A stretch of 64,000 nucleotides of DNA from Kitasatospora sp. MAA4 (GTDB lineage Bacteria > Actinomycetota > Actinomycetes > Streptomycetales > Streptomycetaceae), in the NCBI RefSeq assembly GCF_029893355.1, contig NZ_JARZAI010000003.1:248001-312000 (forward strand), in the 5' to 3' direction. Positions 1 through 8,328 of this stretch are shown piece after piece. The notes beneath the pieces were generated by a model, which saw only the letters and a program-made list of their open reading frames with translations, was not told the DNA's origin and searched no databases. Both the position numbers and the translations under genes were made by a program. The number at the start of each line of letters is the position of its first letter. Within the stretch, counting starts at the first letter, position 1.

Positions 1-13
1 CGTGTCACGGTGC

Positions 14-1045
14 CTATGGGAGGGTAACGACTGCTGCGGCGTAGACCAGACCCGCCCCGAACCCGATGATCAGGGCGAGGTCGCCGCTCTTCGCCTCTCC
101 GCTCTCCAACATGCGCTCCATGGCGAGCGGAATGGAGGCGGCGGAGGTGTTCCCGGTCTCGGCGATGTCGCGGGCGACAGGCACCGAGTCGGGCAGTTTG
201 AGGGCCTTGATCATGGCATCGGTGATGCGCATGTTGGCCTGGTGCGGGATGAAGGCGCCGAGCTGATCGGCCGTCACCCCGGCGGCGTCCAGCGCCTGCT
301 GGGCCACCTTGGCCATCTCCCAGACCGCCCAGCGGAAGACCGTCTGGCCCTCCATCCGCAGCGCGGGCCACTTCTGCTCCGCCCCGGCGCCGTTGACGGC
401 GTCCGGCTTGGCGAAGGCGGTGTCCCACGCCTCGGTCTGGGTGATGACGTCCTTCTGCGAACCGTCCGAGCCCCAGATGACCCGCCCGATCCCGGGCGTG
501 TCCGAGGGGCCGACCACGGCCGCGCCTGCGCCGTCGCCGAAGATGAAGGCGGTGGAGCGGTCCGTGGTGTCGGTCAGGTCGCTGAGCCGCTCGACGCCGA
601 TGACCAGCACGTAGTCGGCGCTGCCGCCGCGGATCATGCCGTCGGCCAGCGAGAGGCCGTAGCCGAAGCCGGCGCAGGCCGCGGAGATGTCGAAGGCGGG
701 CGCGGTGCCGCAGCCGAGCCGCTCGGCGATCTCGGTGGCGACGGCCGGCGTCTGCTTGAAGTGCGAGACGGTCGCCACGATCACGCCGCCGATCTGGGAC
801 GCGTCGATGCCGGCCTGGGCGATCGCCTTGCCGGCCGCCTGCACCGACATCTCGGCGACGGTCTCGTCCGGGCCGGCCCAGCGCCGCTCGGCGATGCCGC
901 TGCGGGTGCGGATCCACTCGTCCGAGGACTCGATCCACTCGAGCACCTCGGAGTTCGGGATCACCCGCACCGGCCGGTAGCCGCCCACGCCGTGGATCCG
1001 CGCGTACGCGGCGCCGGCGTGCGGCTGGATCCGGGCTGCGCTCAT
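14..1045 (-). CDS. fabH: beta-ketoacyl-ACP synthase III (FabH)
   Basis: Starts each round of type II fatty-acid synthesis by condensing an acyl-CoA primer with malonyl-ACP in the cytoplasm. The 343-residue protein has the normal KAS III length and thiolase fold. The nucleophile is Cys124 in the S-A-A-C-A-G-F-G segment, followed by the H-Q-A-N-M-R-I histidine and the G-N-T-S-A-A-S asparagine, so the Cys-His-Asn triad is complete. It overlaps fabD upstream by four bases (ATGA), showing translational coupling. In Streptomyces the order is fasR-fabD-fabH-acpP-fabF; the last two would lie to the left of the window. A second KAS III in this window (56361-57362) belongs to a specialised cluster, so this is the housekeeping copy. 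Confidence 0.95.
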   Translation of the reverse strand: MSAARIQPHAGAAYARIHGVGGYRPVRVIPNSEVLEWIESSDEWIRTRSGIAERRWAGPDETVAEMSVQAAGKAIAQAGIDASQIGGVIVATVSHFKQTPAVATEIAERLGCGTAPAFDISAACAGFGYGLSLADGMIRGGSADYVLVIGVERLSDLTDTTDRSTAFIFGDGAGAAVVGPSDTPGIGRVIWGSDGSQKDVITQTEAWDTAFAKPDAVNGAGAEQKWPALRMEGQTVFRWAVWEMAKVAQQALDAAGVTADQLGAFIPHQANMRITDAMIKALKLPDSVPVARDIAETGNTSAASIPLAMERMLESGEAKSGDLALIIGFGAGLVYAAAVVTLP

Positions 1046-1980
1046 GCGCCCACCTCGGCGTGCTCGTCAACCAGCGCGCGGGCCTTGTCCAGGTCCGCCG
1101 GGGTCTTCAGGGCCAGCGTGGCGACGCCCTTGAGGTTGCGCTTGACCAGCGCGGTCAGCGTGCCGGCCGGGGCCAGCTCGATCACGCAGGTGGCGCCGAG
1201 CTGCTGGAGGGTCTCCATGCACAGGTCCCAGCGAACCGGGTTGGACACCTGGGAGACCAGCCGGGCGAGCACCTCGCCGCCGGCCTGGACGACCTCGCCG
1301 TCCTTGTTGGAGACGTAGGCGACCGACGGGTCGGCCACCGTCAGGCTCGGGGCCAGCTCGGCCAGCCGCTGCACGCCGGGCGCCATGTGGGCGGTGTGGA
1401 ACGCCCCGGCCACCTTGAGTGCGATCAGCTTCGAGCCGGCCGGCGGGTCGGCCCGCAGGGCCGCCAGCTGGTCCAGCGTGCCGGCCGCCACGATCTGGCC
1501 GCCGCCGTTGTTGTTCGCGGGCGTCAGGCCGTGCTCGTCCAGCTTGGCCGCGACCGCCTCCGGGTCGCCGCCGAGGACGGCGATCATGCCCGTCTCGGTG
1601 ACAGCGGCGGCTGCGGCCATCGCGCGGCCGCGCTCGCTGACGAAGGTGAGCGCGTCGAGGGGGCTGAGCACGCCGGCGAGCGCGGCGGCGGTGATCTCAC
1701 CGACGCTGTGTCCGGCGAGCGCGCCGACGAGCTTGCTGACCTGGTCCGGGCCGGGCAGCAGCCGGTCGGCGGTGATCAGGCCGGCCGCGACCAGCAGGGG
1801 CTGGGCGACGGCGGTGTCCTTGATCTCCTCGGCCGAGGCCTCGGTCCCGTAGTGCACCAGGTCGAGTCCGGCCACGTCCGACCACTGGCCGAGCCGGTCG
1901 GCGACGCCGTCCAGTTCGAGCCAGGGGTTGAGGAAGCCGGGGGACTGGGCACCCTGTCCGGGGGCGACGATTACGAGCAC
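1042..1980 (-). CDS. fabD: malonyl-CoA:ACP malonyltransferase (FabD)
   Basis: Transfers malonyl groups from CoA to ACP for chain extension. In streptomycetes the same enzyme often also loads type II polyketide synthase ACPs. The 312 residues match the family. The serine nucleophile sits in the G-H-S-V-G-E elbow (near residue 92), and the catalytic histidine in G-A-F-H-T-A-H. It begins with GTG at 1980, preceded by an AGAGGG ribosome site, and its stop overlaps the fabH start by four bases. The 89-bp gap to fasR carries an inverted repeat and is the likely promoter of the fab operon. Confidence 0.95.
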   Translation of the reverse strand: MLVIVAPGQGAQSPGFLNPWLELDGVADRLGQWSDVAGLDLVHYGTEASAEEIKDTAVAQPLLVAAGLITADRLLPGPDQVSKLVGALAGHSVGEITAAALAGVLSPLDALTFVSERGRAMAAAAAVTETGMIAVLGGDPEAVAAKLDEHGLTPANNNGGGQIVAAGTLDQLAALRADPPAGSKLIALKVAGAFHTAHMAPGVQRLAELAPSLTVADPSVAYVSNKDGEVVQAGGEVLARLVSQVSNPVRWDLCMETLQQLGATCVIELAPAGTLTALVKRNLKGVATLALKTPADLDKARALVDEHAEVGA

Positions 1981-2045
1981 GGTTCAACCCTCTCTCGCCA
2001 GGCGCCCGAGGGCGGGTAGGCGACGGTAACGAAGATAAGTACGTC

Positions 2046-2059
2046 GGATTGTGGAATCC
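2046..2059. promoter_or_regulatory. short inverted repeat upstream of fabD
   Basis: GGATT-GTGG-AATCC is a 5-4-5 inverted repeat between fasR and fabD, just upstream (in the leftward direction) of the TACTTAT-like sequence that could be the -10 of the fab operon. FasR is known in Streptomyces to bind and activate the fabD promoter. That this repeat is its site is my inference. Confidence 0.35.
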
Positions 2060-2069
2060 CTACAGGCCG

Positions 2070-3347
2070 TCAACCCTGCTCGGCACTCGACTCCAGTCGG
2101 CCCAAGGCAAGGGCGATGCGCAGAGTGAACGCCGAACGTACGTCCGAAGGAGCGTAGCCAGTGACGTCTGTCACACGACGGAGCCGGTAGCGCACGGTGT
2201 TCGGGTGGACGAAGAGCATCCTGGCCGCACCCTCGAGTGAGGACGCCTGCTCCAGAAAGACACTCAGCGTCTCGAGCAGTGCCGAGCCCGCCTCGTCCAG
2301 CGGTGTGTAGATCTCCTCCACCAACTGACGACGCGCCACCAGATCTCCGGCCAGCGCGCGTTCCGGCAGCAGGTCGTCCGCCAGCACCGGGCGCGGGGCG
2401 TCCGGCCAGGCCGCGCAGGCCTTCAGCCCGGCCGCCGCGGCATGGGCGGAGCGGGTGGCCGAGAGCAGGTCGCCGACGGTCGGGCCGACCACCACCGGGC
2501 CGGGCGCGAACTGGCCGATCAGCGCGCGGGCGGCGTGCACCGGCTCCTTCTCGCCGCCGACCACCACCACCAGGCGCTTGCCGAGCACGCCGGTCAGCAC
2601 GTGCAGCCGGGCGTACCGGGCGGCTCTGCGGATCGCCTCGACGACCGCCTCGCTGTCCCCGTCCGGGGCGCTGCCCATCACCACCCGCACCTGGCTGGGC
2701 TGGCCCCAGCCGAGCGCGGCGGCGCGCGACAGGACGCCCTCGTCCGCGTCTCCGGAGAGCAGCGAGTTGACCACCAGCGCCTCCAGCCGGGCGTCCCAGG
2801 CCCCGCGGGCCTCGGCGGCCTGGGCGTAGACCTGGGCGGTGGCGAAGGCGATCTCGCGGGCGTAGACCAGCACGGACTCCCGCATGCCGTCCTCGTCGCC
2901 CGGCGCCGCGACCTCCGGGATCGCCTCCTCCATCACCTCGATGGTGGTGCGGATGAGCTCGACGGTCTGACGCAGCGTGATCGCCCGGGTCAGCTCGCGC
3001 GGCGCGGTGCCGAAGACGTCGGTGCTGATCGCCTGCGGGGCGTCCGGGTGGCGGTACCACTCGGTGAAGGCGGCGATGCCGGCCTGGGCGACCAGGCCGA
3101 TCCAGGACCGGTGCTCGGGCGGCATCCGGCGGTACCAGCCGAGCTGGTCGTCCATCCGGGCGATCGCCGCGGTGGCCAGCTTGCCCGCCGACTTCTCCAG
3201 CCGCTTGAGCGTGGCCGCCCGCAGCTCGGCGCGCTCGGCCGCGAGTTGCCGCTCCACGGCTGTCGCGCCGCTGGCGGCTTTCCGGACGGTCCGCTTCGGG
3301 CGCGGCGGATTCTGGTCGTTCGCTGCTGGGGCTGAGGGGGCTGGCAC
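2070..3347 (-). CDS. fasR: PucR-family regulator of fatty-acid synthesis (FasR-like)
   Basis: Probable transcriptional activator of the fab operon directly downstream. The 425-residue protein has an Ala/Pro/Lys-rich N-terminus, a middle ligand-sensing region (about 60-340), and a C-terminal PucR-type helix-turn-helix (about 365-415) with the typical F-V-H-P-N-T-V-R-Y-R-L-R-R-V recognition-helix pattern. Position immediately upstream of fabD on the same strand is diagnostic of FasR in streptomycetes. The GTG start at 3347 has no strong ribosome site, so the exact start is less certain than the identity. Confidence 0.88.
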   Translation of the reverse strand: MPAPSAPAANDQNPPRPKRTVRKAASGATAVERQLAAERAELRAATLKRLEKSAGKLATAAIARMDDQLGWYRRMPPEHRSWIGLVAQAGIAAFTEWYRHPDAPQAISTDVFGTAPRELTRAITLRQTVELIRTTIEVMEEAIPEVAAPGDEDGMRESVLVYAREIAFATAQVYAQAAEARGAWDARLEALVVNSLLSGDADEGVLSRAAALGWGQPSQVRVVMGSAPDGDSEAVVEAIRRAARYARLHVLTGVLGKRLVVVVGGEKEPVHAARALIGQFAPGPVVVGPTVGDLLSATRSAHAAAAGLKACAAWPDAPRPVLADDLLPERALAGDLVARRQLVEEIYTPLDEAGSALLETLSVFLEQASSLEGAARMLFVHPNTVRYRLRRVTDVTGYAPSDVRSAFTLRIALALGRLESSAEQG

Positions 3348-3440
3348 AGGGACAAGACTGCCTCACGCCGCGGACTCTTCGCTGCACACCCCCGCGGACC
3401 AGCACGGTGGTGCCGCTCACACCGGATACGGTGAGTCGCT

Positions 3441-4226
3441 GTGACCGACCTCGAAACCGACCGGGGACGCCCCCGGGCAGACCTCCGCCGCACCGCCGAG
3501 CGCTACGTCTCCACCCCCGCCGAGGGTGTGGAGTCCCGTCACGCGTTCTCGTTCTCGTCCCACTACGACCCGAAGAACACGCACTTCGGCGCGCTGCTGG
3601 CCTGCAACGAGGAGGTGCTGGCGGTCGGTGCGGGCTTCGAGGCGCACCGGCACCGGGACGTTGAGATCCTCACCTGGGTGCTGGAGGGCGCGCTCGCCCA
3701 CCGGGACGGCGACGGCCACGCGGGCGTGGTGCGGCCGGGCATGGTCCAGCATGTGAGCGCGGGCAGCGGCACGACGCACACGGAGCGCAACGTCGGCGGG
3801 GCCGACGTTCCGGTCAGATTCATCCAGATGTGGCTGCAACCCGACGTCTTCGACACGCCCCCCGCGTACGGGCTGCGCCGGGTGCGGCCCGAGCCGGTGG
3901 ACCGCGTCCTGCTCGCCTCCGGGTTCGCCCGGGACGCCGACTCGCCCGCGCTGCGGCTGCGCCGCTCGGACGCGGCGCTGCACCTGCTCACCGCCGGACC
4001 GTGGCAGCCGCTGCCCGAGCTGCCCGAAGCGCCGTACCGCTACGCGCATCTGACCAGGGGCTCGCTCGGCTACCGCACGGTGCCCGGGCCGCAGGGCGCC
4101 GGCCGCTCGATGGAGCCGGGGGACAGCGTGCGGATCACCGGCTCCGCCTTCGCCGACCCGACCGCCGGGCCGGACGGCGCCGAGCTGCTGCTCTGGGAGA
4201 TGCACTCACCGCTCTCTTACGGCTAG
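3441..4226 (+). CDS. pirin-family bicupin protein
   Basis: Cytoplasmic two-cupin protein of 261 residues; some family members have quercetinase activity and others act as redox-linked regulators. The N-terminal cupin carries the pirin metal ligands: the H-R-H dyad in the G-F-E-A-H-R-H-R-D segment (about residues 63-66), the histidine of V-Q-H-V-S-A-G-S-G, and the histidine/glutamate of G-T-T-H-T-E-R-N. The C-terminal cupin is less conserved, as usual. It is divergent from fasR, and its 3' end overlaps the convergent serine hydrolase by four bases. The substrate cannot be told from the sequence. Confidence 0.85.
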   Translation: MTDLETDRGRPRADLRRTAERYVSTPAEGVESRHAFSFSSHYDPKNTHFGALLACNEEVLAVGAGFEAHRHRDVEILTWVLEGALAHRDGDGHAGVVRPGMVQHVSAGSGTTHTERNVGGADVPVRFIQMWLQPDVFDTPPAYGLRRVRPEPVDRVLLASGFARDADSPALRLRRSDAALHLLTAGPWQPLPELPEAPYRYAHLTRGSLGYRTVPGPQGAGRSMEPGDSVRITGSAFADPTAGPDGAELLLWEMHSPLSYG

Positions 4227-5059
4227 CTGCCGCGCAGCTCGTCCAGCACCGCGTCGGTGAACTCCGGCCAGACCTCGGCCGCCCAGGGCCCGAAGTCGCG
4301 GTCGGTCAGCGCGACGCAGGCCGCGCCGGCGGCCGGGTCCACCCACAGGAAGGTCCCGGACTGCCCGAAGTGGCCGAAGGTCCCCGGTGAGCTGGTCGTG
4401 CCCGTCCAGTGCGGGGACTTCTCGCCGCGGATCTCGAAGCCCAGACCCCAGTCGTTCGGCCGGCAGTGCCCGAAGCCCGGGAGCACTCCGCTCAGCCCGG
4501 GGAAGGCCACCTCGCGGGTCGCGGCGGCCACCGTCGAGGCGTCCAGCAGCCGCGGCGCCTGGAGCTCGGCCGCGAAGCGCGCCAGGTCGGCCACGGTGGA
4601 GACGCCGCCCGCGCCGGCCGGTGCCCGGTGCGCGGTGTCGAGGTAGGTCGCCGCCATGCCCAGCGGCTGGAACACCGCCTCGGCGGCGTACTGCGCGAAC
4701 GGGATGCCGGAGGCCTTGGCCAGCGTCTCGGCGAGCACGTCGAAGCCCGCGTTGGAGTAGAGCCGGCGGGTGCCGGGCGCGGCCATCGTGCGGTGCTCGT
4801 CGAAGGCCAGCCCCGAGGTGTGGGCCAGCAGGTGACGGACCGTCGAGCCCTCCGGTCCGGCCGGGTCGTCCAGCTCGAAGACGCCTTCCTCGACGGCGAC
4901 CAGCGCCGCGTAGGCGCTGAGCAGCTTGGTCACCGACGCCAGCGGGAACGGGTGCTCCTGGGGCCCGTTCTCGCCCAGCAGCGCGCCGTCCGCCGCGCGC
5001 ACCACCGCCGTCGCCGCCGTCGGTACCGGCCAGTCCTCGATCATCCGCAAGCTCTGCAT
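4223..5059 (-). CDS. serine hydrolase of the class C beta-lactamase / PBP4* family
   Basis: Predicted 278-residue hydrolase with the beta-lactamase/DD-peptidase fold. The nucleophile Ser and general base Lys are in S-V-T-K (about residue 44) and the second motif is the tyrosine of L-Y-S-N-A-G. I placed the start at ATG 5059, because the 62 codons upstream run through the divergent MerR promoter and have no family resemblance. There is no clear signal peptide, so it may act inside the cell. Its natural substrate (peptide, ester or beta-lactam) is not evident. It is divergent from the MerR/aldo-keto reductase pair. Confidence 0.82.
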   Translation of the reverse strand: MQSLRMIEDWPVPTAATAVVRAADGALLGENGPQEHPFPLASVTKLLSAYAALVAVEEGVFELDDPAGPEGSTVRHLLAHTSGLAFDEHRTMAAPGTRRLYSNAGFDVLAETLAKASGIPFAQYAAEAVFQPLGMAATYLDTAHRAPAGAGGVSTVADLARFAAELQAPRLLDASTVAAATREVAFPGLSGVLPGFGHCRPNDWGLGFEIRGEKSPHWTGTTSSPGTFGHFGQSGTFLWVDPAAGAACVALTDRDFGPWAAEVWPEFTDAVLDELRGS

Positions 5060-5091
5060 GCACAGAACTCTAGTGCGGCCGAGTGGCAGGC

Positions 5092-5122
5092 TTGCTTGGA
5101 GTGCACTCCAACTCAGTAGCGT
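5092..5122 (+). promoter_or_regulatory. MerR-type promoter with palindromic operator
   Basis: A perfect 16-base palindrome TTGGAGTGCACTCCAA (5096-5111) lies between a TTGCTT -35 (5092-5097) and a TAGCGT -10 (5117-5122). The spacer is exactly 19 bp, the unusual length by which MerR-family activators recognise and untwist their promoters. It sits 38 bp upstream of the merR-like start, implying autoregulation of the regulator/reductase operon. Confidence 0.8.
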
Positions 5123-5159
5123 CGTTCCCACGTCGCCAGAACCTATGGGGGTTAGCGAG

Positions 5160-5558
5160 ATGATCACCGCCGTCCAGTCGCTGGACCACACGCCACGGCA
5201 CGCGATCAGCGAGGTCGCCGCGGTCAGCGGGCTCACCGCGCACACCCTGCGCTGGTACGAGCGGATCGGCCTGCTCGACCCGGTGGACCGCTCGCACTCC
5301 GGGCAGCGCCGCTACTGCGACGCCGACCTGTCCCGGCTGGCCTTCCTCGGCAAGTTGCGGCTGACCGGTATGTCGGTGGCCGACATGCTCCGGTACGTGG
5401 AGCTGGCCAGGGCCGGCGACCAGACGATGGAAGCGCGGCGCGAACTGCTGGTCGCGCACCGCGAGGAGGTCCGGCAGAAGATCGCCGACCTGCACGCGAC
5501 GCTCGCCGTCCTCGACTACAAGATCGACATCTACTCAGGGAAGAAGCACTCCGCATGA
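5160..5558 (+). CDS. MerR-family transcriptional regulator
   Basis: A 132-residue regulator. The N-terminal winged helix (about 14-82) carries the H-T-L-R-W-Y-E-R-I-G-L-L signature, and a C-terminal helix (about 90-125) is the dimerisation coiled coil. No cysteine metal site is visible, so it probably senses an organic compound or redox state rather than a metal. ATG 5160 is preferred over the in-frame ATG 5145 because of the GGGG ribosome site at 5147-5150. Its stop overlaps the aldo/keto reductase start (ATGA), so the two are co-translated. Confidence 0.9.
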   Translation: MITAVQSLDHTPRHAISEVAAVSGLTAHTLRWYERIGLLDPVDRSHSGQRRYCDADLSRLAFLGKLRLTGMSVADMLRYVELARAGDQTMEARRELLVAHREEVRQKIADLHATLAVLDYKIDIYSGKKHSA

Positions 5559-6571
5559 GCCACCCCAGCACGCTCCCCACCGTCCGGCTCGGCGCCGACG
5601 GCCCGCTCGTCGGCACCCAGGGCCTCGGCTGCATGGGCATGAGCGAGTTCTACGGCCCGACCGACACCACCGAGGCGCTGGCCACCCTGGACGCGGCCCT
5701 CGAAGCCGGTGTCACCCTGTTCGACACCGCCGACGTCTACGGCTCCGGCGCCAACGAGGAGCTGATCGGCCCGTTCGTCCGCGCCAACCGCGACAAGGTG
5801 GTGCTCGCCACCAAGTTCGCCATCGAGCGCCGGGACGACGACGTGCACTACCGCGGCATCCGCAACGACCCGGCGTACATCCGCACCGCCGTGGACGCCT
5901 CGCTGCGCCGGCTGGGCATCGACGTGATCGACCTGTACTACATGCACCGCCGCGACCCCGCCGTGCCGCTGGCCGAGTCGGTCGGGGCGATGGCCGAGCT
6001 GGTCCAGGCGGGCAAGGTGCGCGCGCTCGGACTCTCCGAGGTCACCGGCGCCGAACTGCGCGAGGCGTACGCGGTGCACCCGATCGCGGCGCTCCAGTCG
6101 GAGTGGTCGCTCTTCTCGCGGGACGTCGAGATCAGCGCGGTGGGCGCCGCCGCCGAGCTCGGTGTCACGTTCGTCCCGTACTCGCCGCTCGGCCGGGGCT
6201 TCCTGACCGGCGCCTTCACCGACGCGGGCGAGCTGGCCGCGGACGACTACCGCCGGTTCCAGCCGCGCTTCACCGGCGACAGCGCGGCCGCGAACGCCGC
6301 GCTGATCGCGCCGGTCCAGAAGATCGCCGCCGCGCGGGGCGTCAGCACCGCCCAGGTCGCCCTCGCCTGGGTCCACCAGCGCGCGGACGTGCACGGGCTG
6401 ACCGTCGTCCCGATCCCCGGCACCCGCAAGCGGACCCGCCTCGCCGAGAACACCGCCGCCGCCACCCTGCGGCTGACCGAGGCCGAACTCGCCGCCCTGG
6501 AGCCGATCGCCTCCGAGGTCGCGGGCGCCCGCTACACCGACATGAGCAGCACCGGTGCCGCCCGCGAGTAG
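5555..6571 (+). CDS. aldo/keto reductase
   Basis: NADPH-dependent reductase of aldehydes or ketones in the cytoplasm (338 residues, family length). It has the (beta/alpha)8 signature with the catalytic tetrad visible: Asp and Tyr in F-D-T-A-D-V-Y-G, Lys in V-L-A-T-K-F, and His in L-Y-Y-M-H-R. The C-terminal G-T-R-K-R segment binds the NADPH phosphate. It belongs to the AKR13-like group common in actinomycetes. It is coupled to the MerR gene by a four-base overlap, so the substrate is probably the stress metabolite sensed by that regulator. Confidence 0.93.
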   Translation: MSHPSTLPTVRLGADGPLVGTQGLGCMGMSEFYGPTDTTEALATLDAALEAGVTLFDTADVYGSGANEELIGPFVRANRDKVVLATKFAIERRDDDVHYRGIRNDPAYIRTAVDASLRRLGIDVIDLYYMHRRDPAVPLAESVGAMAELVQAGKVRALGLSEVTGAELREAYAVHPIAALQSEWSLFSRDVEISAVGAAAELGVTFVPYSPLGRGFLTGAFTDAGELAADDYRRFQPRFTGDSAAANAALIAPVQKIAAARGVSTAQVALAWVHQRADVHGLTVVPIPGTRKRTRLAENTAAATLRLTEAELAALEPIASEVAGARYTDMSSTGAARE

Positions 6572-6586
6572 CCCTACGGTAGGGGG

Positions 6587-6973
6587 ATGACCTCGGCCCG
6601 CGCCGTCCACGGCGTCCATGTCCGCAATGTCCTCCAGAGCGGCTGCGGCGGCCCGTTCGCGATCGTCACCCTCGACTTCGAGCCGGCCGGCGCCGCGTCC
6701 TTCGCCTGCGCGCTGTCGGAGGAGGAGCTGCCGGGCGAGTACCGCGAGGCGCTCGCGGCCGGTGTCCGCGCGGAGTCGGACGCGGCGGGCGTGCCGCTGG
6801 CCGCGGTGCTGCGCCAGGCCCGCTGGCACGAGGTCGACTCGCACGCGCGCGGCTTCCACGAGGCCGGCGTGCACGCCGTGCGGGAGGCCCTGCGCTGCCT
6901 CGCCGAGGGTGATCAGCCGCGCCCGGTGGTCGACCTGCGGCCCGTACGGCGGACGTCTCAGCCGGTGCGGTAG
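6587..6973 (+). CDS. small protein resembling elongation factor G domain IV
   Basis: A 128-residue cytoplasmic protein. The G-P-F-A-I-V-T-L-D-F-E-P segment and the later G-F-H-E-A-G-V-H-A-V-R-E-A-L run recall the ribosomal S5-like domain IV of EF-G found as stand-alone proteins in actinomycetes. That resemblance is from memory and weak. A GGGGG ribosome site immediately precedes ATG 6587, 16 bp after the reductase, so it could be the third gene of that operon. Its 3' end overlaps the convergent hydrolase by 16 bases. Function unknown. Confidence 0.7.
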   Translation: MTSARAVHGVHVRNVLQSGCGGPFAIVTLDFEPAGAASFACALSEEELPGEYREALAAGVRAESDAAGVPLAAVLRQARWHEVDSHARGFHEAGVHAVREALRCLAEGDQPRPVVDLRPVRRTSQPVR

Positions 6974-8136
6974 CTGACCGACTCGTAGCTGCCGAGCGCG
7001 ATGGCGGCGAAGTTGTGCAGGCTGGCGGTGCCGTCGGCGAAGTAGCCGACGTGGCCGGAGGCGCCGGCCGAGGAGATCTCCTCGGCGCCGAAGTCGGCGC
7101 TGGTCGGGTCGGCGCCGTGGCCCAGCCCGCCGACCTCCAGGTACGGGACGTCGCCGATCCAGTCGCTCGGGTCGCGGGTGGCCCACAGGTGCACGCCGGT
7201 GCCCAGGTCCTGGGCGTTCTGCACGCCCATTCCCGGACTGCCGAGGACGACCATGTCGGTGGTCGCGCCGTGCAGGCTCGGCGCGGCGGTCCCGCAGACC
7301 ACCGTGCCGTAGGAGTGGCAGATCAGGGTCGGCGGCGCGACCGGGGCGCTGGTCAGCCGCATGCCGTCCAGCAGGCGCAGCAGCCGGGGGGCGCCCGCGT
7401 CGGCCAACCGGGAGGTCACGGCGTCCGGTCCGAGGCCGACGGGGGTGACGTACCCGGTCCAGGCGACCACCGCGGTGCGGGTGTCGGGGGACTGGCGCTG
7501 CTGCTCGGTCCGCAGGGCGCGGGCCATGCCCGCGGGGGAGCGCAGCGGGTCGACGCTGCGGTCGAAGTGGCCGAGGTCGGTGTCCGAGCCGGGGACGATC
7601 ACCGAGACCCGCTGGGCGGTCGCCAGGTCGCCGAAGACCTCGCTGACCAGGCCGCGGCCGCGCGGGTCGAAGGCGAGGATCTGCCGGCCGGGGGCCAGCA
7701 GCGCCTGACAGTCGTTGGCGCGCGAGACGGCCAGCGCGCGGTCGGTGGCGTCCAGCTTGGAGTCCTCGGACGCCGCTCGCGCGCGGTCGCGCTCGGCGGT
7801 CAGCGCCACGGCGTTGGCGCGGTAGCGCAGGTGCAGCGGAGCGCCGTCCAGGTTGCCCACCACGAGCGGGTACTCCTGGACCAGCCGGTCCTGCTGGGCG
7901 GGGGTGAGCGTGGCGAAGAAGGCCGCCACGGTGGCCGCGTCGGCGGTAGCGGGGTCGGGCAGTGCCCGGCCGAGCGAGTGGTCCCCGACCCAGGCCGCGG
8001 AGCCGGCGGGCGGGGTGGTGATCGCGACCTGTTCGTTGGAGGCGGCCGCCTGGGCCGCTGCCGCACCGGCGTCCGCGAGGACCGCACAGGTGGCGAAGAC
8101 GCCTATCAGCACACGCTTCAGCCGCCTGCGCTGCAT
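6958..8136 (-). CDS. secreted alpha/beta hydrolase (DUF1023 type)
   Basis: A 392-residue exported hydrolase. The start at ATG 8136 (after GGGAG) gives a signal peptide: basic R-R-R-L-K-R, a hydrophobic stretch to about residue 20, then an Ala-rich cleavage region to about 32. The earlier in-frame start would hide the signal. The nucleophile elbow C-H-S-Y-G lies near residue 257, and the D-P-S-D-W segment and late G-H-V-G histidine are consistent with the catalytic acid and base. Family members are esterase/lipase-like; the substrate is unknown. Confidence 0.85.
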   Translation of the reverse strand: MQRRRLKRVLIGVFATCAVLADAGAAAAQAAASNEQVAITTPPAGSAAWVGDHSLGRALPDPATADAATVAAFFATLTPAQQDRLVQEYPLVVGNLDGAPLHLRYRANAVALTAERDRARAASEDSKLDATDRALAVSRANDCQALLAPGRQILAFDPRGRGLVSEVFGDLATAQRVSVIVPGSDTDLGHFDRSVDPLRSPAGMARALRTEQQRQSPDTRTAVVAWTGYVTPVGLGPDAVTSRLADAGAPRLLRLLDGMRLTSAPVAPPTLICHSYGTVVCGTAAPSLHGATTDMVVLGSPGMGVQNAQDLGTGVHLWATRDPSDWIGDVPYLEVGGLGHGADPTSADFGAEEISSAGASGHVGYFADGTASLHNFAAIALGSYESVSYRTG

Positions 8137-8328
8137 CGCGTCAACTCCCTCGGAAACCCATGACCGTGACAGCGGGCCGGGCCCGGTGGTCGTGCGAATG
8201 CCAACTACAGTCGGCCAGCGTATTCGGTCTGAACGGGGGATGTGGACGGACCAAACTGTGGGTTCGGTCACACCGCTGTGGGGTTGACGGCGCCTGACTT
8301 GTCCGCTTGTCACCCGTTCGGGGCAGCG

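Noticed and set aside
2..1318. 438-codon open frame on the + strand opposite fabH/fabD
   Set aside because: Antisense shadow of high-G+C codons. It is Gly/Arg/Asp-rich with no family resemblance, and fabH and fabD on the other strand are certain.
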